From contig CABUKY010000071.1 in assembly GCA_902492185.1 (NCBI GenBank), forward strand, positions 1 to 9,025: a stretch of DNA of 9,025 nt, read 5' to 3'. The notes under the pieces were generated by a model that saw nothing but the letters and a program-made list of their open reading frames with translations, searched no databases and had not been told where the DNA came from. Positions within the stretch are counted from its first letter, which is position 1; every line of letters begins with the position of its first letter. This document shows, piece by piece, positions 1 to 5,420 of the stretch. Made by a program: the position numbers and the translations under genes. This DNA is from an uncultured Collinsella sp. GTDB taxonomy: Bacteria; Actinomycetota; Coriobacteriia; Coriobacteriales; Coriobacteriaceae.

Positions 1-366
1 CCCGCCGTAAAGGGCGTGGAGTTTGGCATGGGCTTTGCCGTGGCCGCCATGCGCGGCAGCGAGAACAACGACCCGTATCGCATCGACGCCGAGACCGGCG
101 GGATTGCGGTCGAGTCCAACAATGCCGGCGGCATCCTGGGCGGCATCTCCACCGGCGCGCCCGTCATGTGGCGCATGGCCGTAAAGCCGACGCCCTCCAT
201 TGGCCGCGAGCAGCAGACGGTGGACATGGACGCTATGGAAAATGCCGAGCTCTCGGTGCACGGCCGTCACGACCCCTGCATCGTCCCGCGCGCCGTCCCC
301 GTTGCCGAAGCAGCCGCTGCCCTCGCGATTTGGGACGCCCTCCTAGAGGACGCCGCCCAGCTCTAA
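1..366 (+). CDS. aroC: Chorismate synthase, C-terminal part (5' end outside window)
   Basis: This is the last 121 codons of chorismate synthase, which converts 5-enolpyruvylshikimate 3-phosphate to chorismate using reduced FMN in the cytoplasm. It is the final step of the shikimate pathway. The frame is open from base 1 to the TAA at 364-366. Family hallmarks appear in order: a PAVKGVEFG-type segment at the left edge, then the glycine-rich SNNAGGILGGISTGAP stretch, then KPTPSI followed by EQQTVD, and finally GRHDPC followed by a PRAVPVAEA segment. These are the conserved C-terminal blocks that help form the FMN and substrate site. The start codon and N-terminal two thirds lie outside the window, so completeness cannot be judged. 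pheA follows after 136 bases on the same strand, consistent with an aromatic biosynthesis operon. Identification is confident from the motifs. Confidence 0.95.
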   Translation, partial: PAVKGVEFGMGFAVAAMRGSENNDPYRIDAETGGIAVESNNAGGILGGISTGAPVMWRMAVKPTPSIGREQQTVDMDAMENAELSVHGRHDPCIVPRAVPVAEAAAALAIWDALLEDAAQL

Positions 367-373
367 AAATCTC

Positions 374-395
374 TGGGGGCCAACTCCGGCCCCCA
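374..395 (+). other. GC-rich hairpin just after aroC
   Basis: An 8-bp stem (374-381 pairing with 388-395, TGGGGGCC with GGCCCCCA) encloses a 6-base loop eight bases after the aroC stop codon. No T-run follows it, so it does not meet the usual form of an intrinsic terminator. It may stabilise the 3' end of the aroC message or weakly attenuate readthrough into pheA. Confidence 0.35.
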
Positions 396-405
396 CGCCC
401 ACCCA

Positions 406-481
406 GTGATTTTTCTGGGACGGGGATTAAAAAATCATTAGTTACACAATGATTTTTTAATCCCCGTCCCAGAAAAATCAC
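406..481. repeat. Perfect 34-bp inverted repeat between aroC and pheA
   Basis: Bases 406-439 are the exact reverse complement of 448-481, leaving an 8-base loop (AGTTACAC). Each arm has a GC-rich core (TGGGACGGGGATT) flanked by AT-rich blocks. The right arm ends nine bases before the pheA ribosome binding site. No T-run follows, and a terminator does not need a stem this long. A perfect palindrome of this length suggests a REP-like or miniature mobile element mobilised in trans, or a selected RNA structure such as an RNase III processing site. A smaller palindrome with a related core lies at 2902-2942. Confidence 0.85.
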
Positions 482-490
482 CGACACGTG

Positions 491-497
491 AAAGGGG
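491..497 (+). promoter_or_regulatory. Ribosome binding site that sets the pheA start
   Basis: AAAGGGG lies five bases upstream of the ATG at 503. The in-frame GTG at 488 overlaps this region and has only the 406-481 palindrome upstream with no Shine-Dalgarno match. The ATG at 503 is therefore preferred, which shortens the protein by five residues. Confidence 0.75.
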
Positions 498-502
498 TCC
501 CT

Positions 503-1648
503 ATGGACCTTGCTGACATCCGCCAGGCCATCGATGGCATCGACACCACGCTCCTCAACAGCTTTGTCGAGCGTATGGACATTGCCACCGAGGTCGCCAA
601 ATCAAAGATCGAGATGGGCAAGGCCGTCTTTGACCCCGCCCGCGAGCGCTCAAAACTCAACAACCTCGCCAGCCGCGCGCCCGAGCGCTACGAGGCGCAG
701 ACCATCACCCTGTTCCGTCTCCTCATGAGCATGAGCAAAGCCGAGCAGCAGCGCTACATCAACGAGCTCAAGGGCATCACCGTCTCGCAAAAGGCCCACG
801 CCACGGCTGCAGCCTCCGACACGCCCTTCCCTCAAACGGCCACCGTTGCCTGCCAGGGCGTAGAAGGTGCCTATAGCCAGATAGCCGCGTGCAAGCTCTT
901 CGACGTGCCCGACATCGCGTTTTTCGAGACCTTCGAAGGCGTTATGCGCGCTGTGCGCGACGGCTTCTGCGAGTTTGGCGTGTTGCCCATCGAAAACTCA
1001 ACTGCCGGATCGGTCAACGCCGTCTACGACCTGCTCGCCCAGTTCGATTTCCACATCGTGCGCTCGCTGCGCCTCAAGATCGACCACAATCTGCTCGTCA
1101 AGCCCGGCACCAAGCTCGCCGACGTGCGCGAGGTTTACAGCCACGGCCAAGCCATTGCCCAGTGTGCGGGCTTTATCGAGTCCCACGACCTGCACGCCAC
1201 CAAGTACCCCAACACCGCCATGTCGGCCGAGATGGTCGCCAATTCCGACCGCACCGATGTTGCCGCCATCGCATCGCGCAGCTGCGCGGCACTCTATGGC
1301 CTGGAGGTGCTGGAGTCCGACATCCAGGACTCGGACAACAACTACACGCGCTTTGTCGTCATCAGCCGCGAGCCACGCGTCTATCCCGGTGCCAACCGTA
1401 CCTCGCTCATGATCACCACGGCCAACGAGCCGGGCGCCCTCTATCGCGTGCTCGAGCGCTTCTACGCACTCAACATCAACCTCATCAAGCTCGAGAGCCG
1501 CCCCATCCCCGGTCGCGACTTTGAGTTTATGTTCTACTTTGACCTGGACTGTCCCTTTGGCAGCAAGGCCCTCGACGACCTGCTCGATTCGATCGACGAC
1601 GTATGCGAGAGCTTCACCTACTTTGGCAGCTACACGGAGGTGCTCTAG
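503..1648 (+). CDS. pheA: Bifunctional chorismate mutase / prephenate dehydratase (P-protein)
   Basis: This 381-residue protein turns chorismate into prephenate and then phenylpyruvate, the committed route to phenylalanine. Residues 1-85 form an AroQ-type helical chorismate mutase. R7, R24, K35, D44, R47 and E48 match the spacing of E. coli PheA active-site residues R11, R28, K39, D48, R51 and E52, with Q82 or Q83 near the Q88 position. Residues 114-290 are the prephenate dehydratase domain, with a PIENS segment and the conserved TRF motif at 282-284. Residues 297-375 form an ACT domain carrying GALY (311-314) and ESRP (331-334), the phenylalanine-binding motifs, so allosteric inhibition by phenylalanine is expected. 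Length and domain order match the E. coli-type P-protein. The ATG at 503 is chosen over a GTG at 488. The stop codon directly abuts the next start. Confidence 0.96.
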   Translation: MDLADIRQAIDGIDTTLLNSFVERMDIATEVAKSKIEMGKAVFDPARERSKLNNLASRAPERYEAQTITLFRLLMSMSKAEQQRYINELKGITVSQKAHATAAASDTPFPQTATVACQGVEGAYSQIAACKLFDVPDIAFFETFEGVMRAVRDGFCEFGVLPIENSTAGSVNAVYDLLAQFDFHIVRSLRLKIDHNLLVKPGTKLADVREVYSHGQAIAQCAGFIESHDLHATKYPNTAMSAEMVANSDRTDVAAIASRSCAALYGLEVLESDIQDSDNNYTRFVVISREPRVYPGANRTSLMITTANEPGALYRVLERFYALNINLIKLESRPIPGRDFEFMFYFDLDCPFGSKALDDLLDSIDDVCESFTYFGSYTEVL

Positions 1649-2899
1649 ATGACCGATACCGCCGCAACCCGCCCCTACGGCGTGCTGGGCCGCGTGCTGG
1701 GCCACAGCTACACCCCGACCATCTACAAGGAGCTGGCGGGGCTTGAGTACGTGCGTTTTGAGCGCGAGCCCGAGGATCTTGAGGCTTTTATGACGGGCGA
1801 CGAATGGGAGGGCACCAACGTGACCATCCCCTACAAGCGCGCCGTCATGGAATACCTGGACGAGCTGAGCCCGCTCGCCGAGCGCATGGGCAACGTCAAC
1901 ACCATCACGCGCCTGCCCGACGGCCGCCTGCACGGCGATAATACTGACTACTTCGGTTTCCAGTGCCTGGTCGAGGAGTTGGGCGTTGAGGTTGCCGGCA
2001 AGAAGGCCCTCGTGCTCGGTGCCACCGGCGGCGCCGGCACCACGGCAAGTATGGTGCTGGGAGACATGGGCGCCATCGTCGTACCCGTGGGTCGCACGAG
2101 CGAGGTCAACTACGACAATATCGCGCAGCAGTCCGACGCCTCCCTACTCGTCAACTGCACGCCCGCCGGCATGTTCCCCCATTGCCCCGACGCGCCTTGC
2201 ACGCTCGAAGGCCTCGATGCGCTCGAGGGCGTCATCGACATTGTCTACAACCCCGCCCGCACGGGCCTGATGCTCGAGGCCGAGCGCCGCGGCATCCCCT
2301 GCATCGGCGGCCTGCTTATGCTTGTTGCCCAGGCGGCACAAGCTGTCGAGCGCTATACCGGCAAAGCCACCCCGCGCGAGAGGATCCTGGACGTAACGGA
2401 GCGCCTGTCACGCCGCGAACAGAACATCGCGCTGATCGGCATGCCGGGCTCGGGCAAGACCCGCGTGGGCGAGCAGATCGCCCAGCTCACGGGCCGCGAG
2501 CACATCGATCTCGATCGCGCCCTCGAGGAGCGCCTGGGCATGCCCTGCGCCGACTTTATCATCAAGTGCGGCGAGGCGGCCTTCCGCGAGCAGGAGACGG
2601 CAGCGCTGGCCGACATCTCCAAGCGCAGCGGCTTGGTGCTCTCCACCGGCGGCGGCGTGGTTACGCGCGACGAGAACTACCCTCTGCTGCACCAAAACAG
2701 CCAAATCGTGATGCTCAACCGCAAGCTCGACGAGCTCGCCCACAAGGGCCGCCCCATCACCGCGCGCGACGGCATCGACAAGCTGGCCGAGCAGCGTATG
2801 CCGCGCTACCGCGCCTGGGCCGACTACATCATCGACTCACGCGACTGCGCCGCCAACACCGCCCATGCCCTCCTCGACACCCTCCCACCCGCTCTCTAA
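1649..2899 (+). CDS. aroE-aroK: Shikimate dehydrogenase-shikimate kinase fusion protein
   Basis: This 416-residue fusion covers two consecutive steps: NADPH reduction of 3-dehydroshikimate to shikimate, then ATP-dependent 3-phosphorylation. Residues 1-250 are AroE. A GHSYTP block (18-23) carries the shikimate-binding Ser/Thr pair. K63 in NVTIPYK and D100 in GDNTD are the catalytic pair, and GATGGAGTTA (from 124) is the nucleotide-binding loop. GGLLMLVAQA lies near the end of the domain. Residues about 258-416 are AroK: Walker A GMPGSGKT (264-271), D287/D289, FREQE with R313, the GGG substrate loop (334-336) and lid R368. Every key residue I looked for is present in both halves, so both activities should be intact. 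ATG 1649 follows the pheA TAG without a gap. Its Shine-Dalgarno GGAGGT (1637-1642) lies inside pheA, so the two are likely translationally coupled. Confidence 0.95.
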   Translation: MTDTAATRPYGVLGRVLGHSYTPTIYKELAGLEYVRFEREPEDLEAFMTGDEWEGTNVTIPYKRAVMEYLDELSPLAERMGNVNTITRLPDGRLHGDNTDYFGFQCLVEELGVEVAGKKALVLGATGGAGTTASMVLGDMGAIVVPVGRTSEVNYDNIAQQSDASLLVNCTPAGMFPHCPDAPCTLEGLDALEGVIDIVYNPARTGLMLEAERRGIPCIGGLLMLVAQAAQAVERYTGKATPRERILDVTERLSRREQNIALIGMPGSGKTRVGEQIAQLTGREHIDLDRALEERLGMPCADFIIKCGEAAFREQETAALADISKRSGLVLSTGGGVVTRDENYPLLHQNSQIVMLNRKLDELAHKGRPITARDGIDKLAEQRMPRYRAWADYIIDSRDCAANTAHALLDTLPPAL

Positions 2900-2901
2900 C
2901 C

Positions 2902-2942
2902 AAAACCACCACAAAGGGGACAGGCACCTTTGTGGTGGTTTT
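2902..2942. repeat. 16-bp inverted repeat between aroE-aroK and aroQ
   Basis: Bases 2902-2917 are the exact reverse complement of 2927-2942 (AAAACCACCACAAAGG with CCTTTGTGGTGGTTTT), around a 9-base loop (GGACAGGCA). The stem begins two bases after the aroE-aroK stop codon and ends in a T-run (2939-2943), so as RNA it could act as an intrinsic terminator or attenuator ahead of aroQ. The centre reads GGGGACAGG, echoing the GGGACGGGG core of the 406-481 palindrome. A dispersed REP-like element is therefore an alternative explanation. Confidence 0.8.
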
Positions 2943-2950
2943 TCAACTGC

Positions 2951-2956
2951 AAAGGA
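2951..2956 (+). promoter_or_regulatory. Ribosome binding site that sets the aroQ start
   Basis: AAAGGA lies seven bases before ATG 2964. It selects this start over an in-frame ATG at 2865, which would overlap aroE-aroK and require translation through the 2902-2942 hairpin. A start at 2964 gives the normal family length. Confidence 0.85.
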
Positions 2957-2963
2957 AGCAACC

Positions 2964-3401
2964 ATGAAAGCACTCGTCATTAACGGCCCCAACCTCAACA
3001 TGCTCGGCATTCGCGAGCCAGGCATCTACGGCAGCGACAACTACGATCGCTTAGTGCAGATCTGCCAGGAAGCGGGTGCCGCACAGGGCTTCGACGAGGT
3101 CGAGGTCTTCCAGTCTAACCACGAGGGCAGCATCGTCGACAAGATCCAGGAGGCTTACGGAAAGGTCGACGGCATCGTCATCAACCCGGCCGCCTACACG
3201 CATACGAGCGTGGCGATCCTCGACGCCCTCAAGGCCGTTGCCATCCCTGCCGTCGAGGTGCACATCAGCGCCGTAGAGACGCGCGAAGACTTCCGCCAGG
3301 TGAGCTACGCCCGCCTAGCCTGCTTCGCCACCATCACCGGCGAGGGCCTGCAAGGCTACGCCCACGCGCTGGAGCTGCTGAGGGAACGCCTCGAAAAGTA
3401 G
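2964..3401 (+). CDS. aroQ: 3-dehydroquinate dehydratase, type II
   Basis: This 145-residue protein dehydrates 3-dehydroquinate to 3-dehydroshikimate, the step just before AroE. Its length is typical of the dodecameric type II family. The N-terminal NGPNLNMLG block leads into the lid with R17 and catalytic Y22. N74 in the INPAAYTHTSVA block, catalytic H80/H100 region and R107/R111 in the RED-FR segment match the family active site. A GEGLQGYAHAL tail is also typical. One oddity is HISAVETRE, where most family members as I recall have Asn after His-(Leu/Ile)-Ser; here it is Ala103. The start at 2964 is fixed by its Shine-Dalgarno site and by family length. It is the last gene of the aromatic operon, 64 bases after aroE-aroK with a hairpin between them, and is followed by a terminator. 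Confidence 0.95.
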   Translation: MKALVINGPNLNMLGIREPGIYGSDNYDRLVQICQEAGAAQGFDEVEVFQSNHEGSIVDKIQEAYGKVDGIVINPAAYTHTSVAILDALKAVAIPAVEVHISAVETREDFRQVSYARLACFATITGEGLQGYAHALELLRERLEK

Positions 3402-3446
3402 CCTCGCGAGCAAATCCATCAACGCGATTCACACGCTAATAATGCC

Positions 3447-3487
3447 AGTGCCGCCAGCAGCAACCTCGCTACTGGCGGCACTTTATT
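3447..3487 (+). terminator. Intrinsic terminator of the aro operon
   Basis: An 11-bp GC-rich stem (3447-3457 AGTGCCGCCAG with 3472-3482 CTGGCGGCACT) and a 14-base loop are followed by a T-rich tract (TTTATT). It ends the aroC-pheA-aroEK-aroQ transcript 45 bases after aroQ. A second pairing is possible, 3442-3449 ATGCCAGT with 3488-3495 ACTGGCAT, which shares bases 3447-3449 with the left arm. Confidence 0.75.
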
Positions 3488-3500
3488 ACTGGCATATAAT
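3472..3500 (+). promoter_or_regulatory. Probable promoter of the DUF4869/ATPase cassette
   Basis: A perfect -10 hexamer TATAAT sits at 3495-3500, 31 bases before the downstream ATG at 3532. The best -35 at 17-bp spacing is CTGGCG (3472-3477), a weak 3/6 match that overlaps the right arm of the preceding terminator. The evidence is the -10 box plus its position directly after a terminator. It would give the cassette transcription independent of the aro operon. Confidence 0.5.
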
Positions 3501-3521
3501 CATTGCAGTCACACAACGTCT

Positions 3522-3525
3522 GGAG
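3522..3525 (+). promoter_or_regulatory. Ribosome binding site that sets the DUF4869-like start
   Basis: GGAG at 3522-3525 lies six bases before ATG 3532. An in-frame ATG at 3442 lies upstream of the terminator stem and of the TATAAT box and has no such site, so 3532 is preferred. Confidence 0.7.
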
Positions 3526-3531
3526 ACGCGC

Positions 3532-3981
3532 ATGTTAAGCATCCATCTGGGGGATTACCCCGGTTCCATCTACGATACCGAAACCTATTTTAGGAACTCA
3601 TACTTGGACTCATGGTTCGAAGACCCTATGGCCGCACAGATTATTAAAAGCGTGGACGGATCAGAGCTCATCGGTCCCCACAACATCGTAAGCAAACAGC
3701 TGGGCTCGATCACCCCACTCGAACTGTCCGGCGGCGTTAAGACGCTGCTGCTGGTGCGCAATCTCCCAAATATGGTGTTCAACGCATCCACCTGCGGAGA
3801 CAACTGTGCCCGCTGGCTACTCAAGATCGGCAAAGAGCAGGATGTGATGGTGACCTTATACCACATCATGAAATTCCCCTGGAAGAGCTTTGAAATCCGC
3901 GTTGAAAACGATGGCCGCATCGTCAGAAACATGCAGGAGTTTGTCGGCGCCACGAATGACTTTTTGGATGTTGATGAGTAA
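3532..3981 (+). CDS. DUF4869-like protein of unknown function
   Basis: This 149-residue acidic soluble protein has no signal peptide or membrane segment. The N-terminus (MLSIHLGDYPGSIYDTETYF) and the block LSGGVKTLLLV (65-75) followed by NASTCGDNCARWLLKIG (84-100) match what I recall of the DUF4869 family found in gut Firmicutes and Actinobacteria. No biochemical role is known to me. The paired cysteines C88 and C92 in CGDNC and the LSGGVKTL block stand out as probable functional sites. LSGG resembles an ABC-ATPase signature, but nothing else here is ABC-like. The stop codon overlaps the start of the next gene (TAATG), so the two are almost certainly co-translated and probably work together. 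Codon use is less GC-rich than in the aro genes. Family assignment is from memory and moderately sure; no function is assigned. Confidence 0.75.
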   Translation: MLSIHLGDYPGSIYDTETYFRNSYLDSWFEDPMAAQIIKSVDGSELIGPHNIVSKQLGSITPLELSGGVKTLLLVRNLPNMVFNASTCGDNCARWLLKIGKEQDVMVTLYHIMKFPWKSFEIRVENDGRIVRNMQEFVGATNDFLDVDE

Positions 3982-4982
3982 TGAAGGGAACGCATACCGT
4001 TGTCGTAGAGCGTGCAAAGGTCAAATACACACTCACGTTTAAGCGCAATATTTCCTTTATACGCGGCAACAGCGGCACGGGTAAAACGACGCTCATCTCG
4101 ATGATTCGCGACTACAACGACCGAGGACCGGAAAGCGGCGTTGCACTCAGTTGCGACGTGCCTTGCGAAACGCTTTCCGGCAGACGCTGGGAGCGCGAGC
4201 TATCGATCATCGAAGATTCAATCGTCTTTCTAGATGAGGGTAACGAGTTTATCTACTCAAAGGACTTCGCCAAAGCCGTCAACGGCTCGTCCAACTATTT
4301 TGTTCTGATATCTCGTCGCGATGCCAACGAGCTCCCCTACAGCGTTGATGAGATCCTGAAGCTAGTCAACACGACAAGTAAAACAATCAATGGCCGCAAG
4401 AGCGACAGGCGCTTCTACTCGGTGACCAAGCCGCTATATGACCACACGGCAAGTATGCTGTATCAGGATCTAAATGTTGGATTCAAGGTACCCGACGCCG
4501 TAGTTGTCGAGGATAGCAAATCTGGCTATCAATTCTACGACGCTCTTTGCAACCGACTCGGGATCCCCTGCTATACCGCCACCGGCGTTGCGAATCTAAA
4601 ACGTACGATTCACGAATGTCCCGAGCAAAACATCCTTGCTATTGGAGACGGAGCAGCATTTGGTCCCTACATCGAAAAGGTGCTCGGACAGCGCGTTTAC
4701 AAGAACGTACGCTTGTTCCTCCCCGAATCATTCGAGTGGACACTCCTGCAATCTGGCCTCATTCCCAGTAACGATATCTTAAAAATCCTCGAGGATCCCT
4801 CAAGCTATATCGAAAGCCGCGACTACCTGAGCTGGGAGCGGTTCTTCACCGATGTGTTGATCAAATACTCGGCAGACACTCGCTACGCCTACAGAAAGGT
4901 AAAGCTCAATGAGCAGTACCTGAGGCCGCAGGCGATGAATGCAGTTGCAAACGTCTTGCCCGAGTGCCTGAAGGCAGACTAG
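3981..4982 (+). CDS. P-loop ATPase with possible Toprim-like C-terminal half, unknown function
   Basis: This 333-residue soluble protein overlaps the preceding stop codon by one base. Residues 1-130 form a small P-loop NTPase: Walker A GNSGTGKTT (29-37), Walker B IVFLDEG (81-87, D85/E86) and a sensor-like strand ending in SNYFVLISRR (104-113). Only about 45 residues separate Walker A from Walker B and no ABC signature is visible, so it is not a standard ABC ATPase. The C-terminal half has VVVEDSKSGYQFY (174-186), ILAIGDGAAFG (218-228) and LFLPESFEWTLL (245-256). Their order resembles the acidic motifs of Toprim domains in OLD or DUF4435-type proteins, but several positions differ, so this is a tentative reading. 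Its job is probably tied to the DUF4869-like partner. ATP binding is well supported; the biological role is unknown. A sampled 60-base line is 53% GC against 70% in aroE-aroK. Confidence 0.8.
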   Translation: MKGTHTVVVERAKVKYTLTFKRNISFIRGNSGTGKTTLISMIRDYNDRGPESGVALSCDVPCETLSGRRWERELSIIEDSIVFLDEGNEFIYSKDFAKAVNGSSNYFVLISRRDANELPYSVDEILKLVNTTSKTINGRKSDRRFYSVTKPLYDHTASMLYQDLNVGFKVPDAVVVEDSKSGYQFYDALCNRLGIPCYTATGVANLKRTIHECPEQNILAIGDGAAFGPYIEKVLGQRVYKNVRLFLPESFEWTLLQSGLIPSNDILKILEDPSSYIESRDYLSWERFFTDVLIKYSADTRYAYRKVKLNEQYLRPQAMNAVANVLPECLKAD

Positions 4983-4986
4983 ATAC

Positions 4987-5020
4987 AGCGGGGAGGGCCA
5001 AGTTGGTCCTCCCCGCTTTT
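4987..5020 (+). terminator. Intrinsic terminator of the DUF4869/ATPase cassette
   Basis: A 14-bp stem with one G-T pair (4987-5000 with 5004-5017, core GCGGGGAGG) and a three-base loop is followed by TTTTGTT. It begins five bases after the ATPase stop codon, so the cassette is bounded on its 3' side. Confidence 0.85.
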
Positions 5021-5021
5021 G

Positions 5022-5254
5022 TTACGCCTTCTTGATCACGTACGCCAATCCAATATCGCAGGCACAGCGTACGATTGACGCGAAGAACCACGATGCTGGC
5101 AGCGTCATAAGCAGAGGCTTGCTCACGCTCGGCTCCAGCCCCCTTTGGCGCGCCGTATAACCAATCCACATCAGCAGCACAATAGCAGCTCACGCCACGG
5201 CTTCGGCCTAAACGTATACCCGGCAAGAACAAAGAACACCGGCATGTGAAAAAG
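5022..5254 (-). pseudogene. Decayed membrane protein gene, probably an acyltransferase-3 family O-acetyltransferase
   Basis: Two - strand pieces in different frames read as real protein. The first, from 5254 down to about 5186, reads LFHMPVFFVLAGYTFRPKP then WREL. This closely fits the first-helix His-Met-Pro region of acyltransferase-3 (OafA/fucose O-acetylase type) proteins, then runs into TGA at 5171-5173. The second, in another frame from about 5189 to the TAA at 5022-5024, reads AAIVLLMWIGYTARQRG and ends in DIGLAYVIKKA. That looks like the C-terminus of a polytopic membrane protein with a positive tail. The total is far shorter than the roughly 300-plus residues of the family, with no usable start and a frame change, so an internally deleted remnant is inferred. 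Both pieces may come from one gene; the second is less certain. The first piece lies within the tRNA terminator, and O-acetyltransferases suit the neighbouring polysaccharide locus. Confidence 0.55.
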
Positions 5255-5280
5255 CCCAGACCACCAAGCGGTCTGGGCTT
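5249..5280 (-). terminator. Intrinsic terminator of the tRNA-Arg gene
   Basis: On the - strand an 11-bp stem (AAGCCCAGACC with GGTCTGGGCTT; + strand arms 5252-5262 and 5270-5280) with a 7-base loop is followed by a T-run. It starts nine bases after the tRNA CCA end. Its T-run side overlaps the reading frame of the acyltransferase remnant. Confidence 0.85.
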
Positions 5281-5289
5281 AATAAACGA

Positions 5290-5366
5290 TGGTGCTCCAT
5301 GGCGGATTCGAACCGTCGACCTTGGGATTAGAAGTCCCCTGCTCTATCCAACTGAGCTAATGGAGC
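5290..5366 (-). tRNA. tRNA-Arg (anticodon UCU)
   Basis: The 77-base - strand gene folds as a full cloverleaf. The acceptor GCTCCAT pairs with ATGGAGC, the discriminator is A, and CCA is encoded at 5290-5292. The D arm is GCTCAGTTGGATAGAGC, the anticodon loop is CTTCTAA with anticodon TCT, and the T arm carries GGTTCGAATCC. It decodes AGA (and possibly AGG), rare codons in a GC-rich genome. It sits between the ABC transporter genes and a decayed gene. Intact tRNA 3' ends are common integration sites, but no second copy of the 3' end is visible in this window. Confidence 0.96.
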
Positions 5367-5412
5367 AAATAGCCGCACGCCCAAGCAAGCGCAAGCCTGT
5401 CAGGCGCAAGTA

Positions 5413-5418
5413 ATTATA
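5413..5418 (-). promoter_or_regulatory. Possible -10 box for tRNA-Arg
   Basis: The - strand reads TATAAT here, 46 bases before the mature tRNA 5' end and immediately after the ABC ATPase stop codon. No convincing -35 was found at 16-18 bp spacing (TATCGC at 17). The tRNA may alternatively be read through from the transporter operon, since no terminator separates them. Confidence 0.4.
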
Positions 5419-5420
5419 AC

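Noticed and set aside
406..481. CRISPR repeat or T-box/leader-peptide attenuator before pheA
   Set aside because: There is only one palindrome with no repeat-spacer periodicity, no Phe-rich short reading frame, no T-box sequence and no terminator T-run.
233..487. Open frames across the aroC-pheA gap on both strands
   Set aside because: They run through the 34-bp palindrome, have low-complexity Arg/Pro/Gly content and no plausible ribosome binding site.
998..1933. A long (311-codon) open frame antisense to pheA and aroE
   Set aside because: GC-rich codon bias commonly leaves long antisense frames. Its composition (His, Val, Gly, Ala, Asp rich) is typical of a shadow, and both + strand genes show full conserved motifs.
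4906..5232. A 108-codon open frame on the - strand across the end of the ATPase gene and the following gap
   Set aside because: It runs through the strong 4987-5020 terminator and antisense into the ATPase gene, has no family resemblance, and uses a different frame from the acyltransferase-like fragments.
5249..5366. An integrase attachment site at tRNA-Arg
   Set aside because: The tRNA 3' end is intact, but no direct repeat of it and no integrase gene are present in the window, so only a weak suggestion from the adjacent decayed gene remains.
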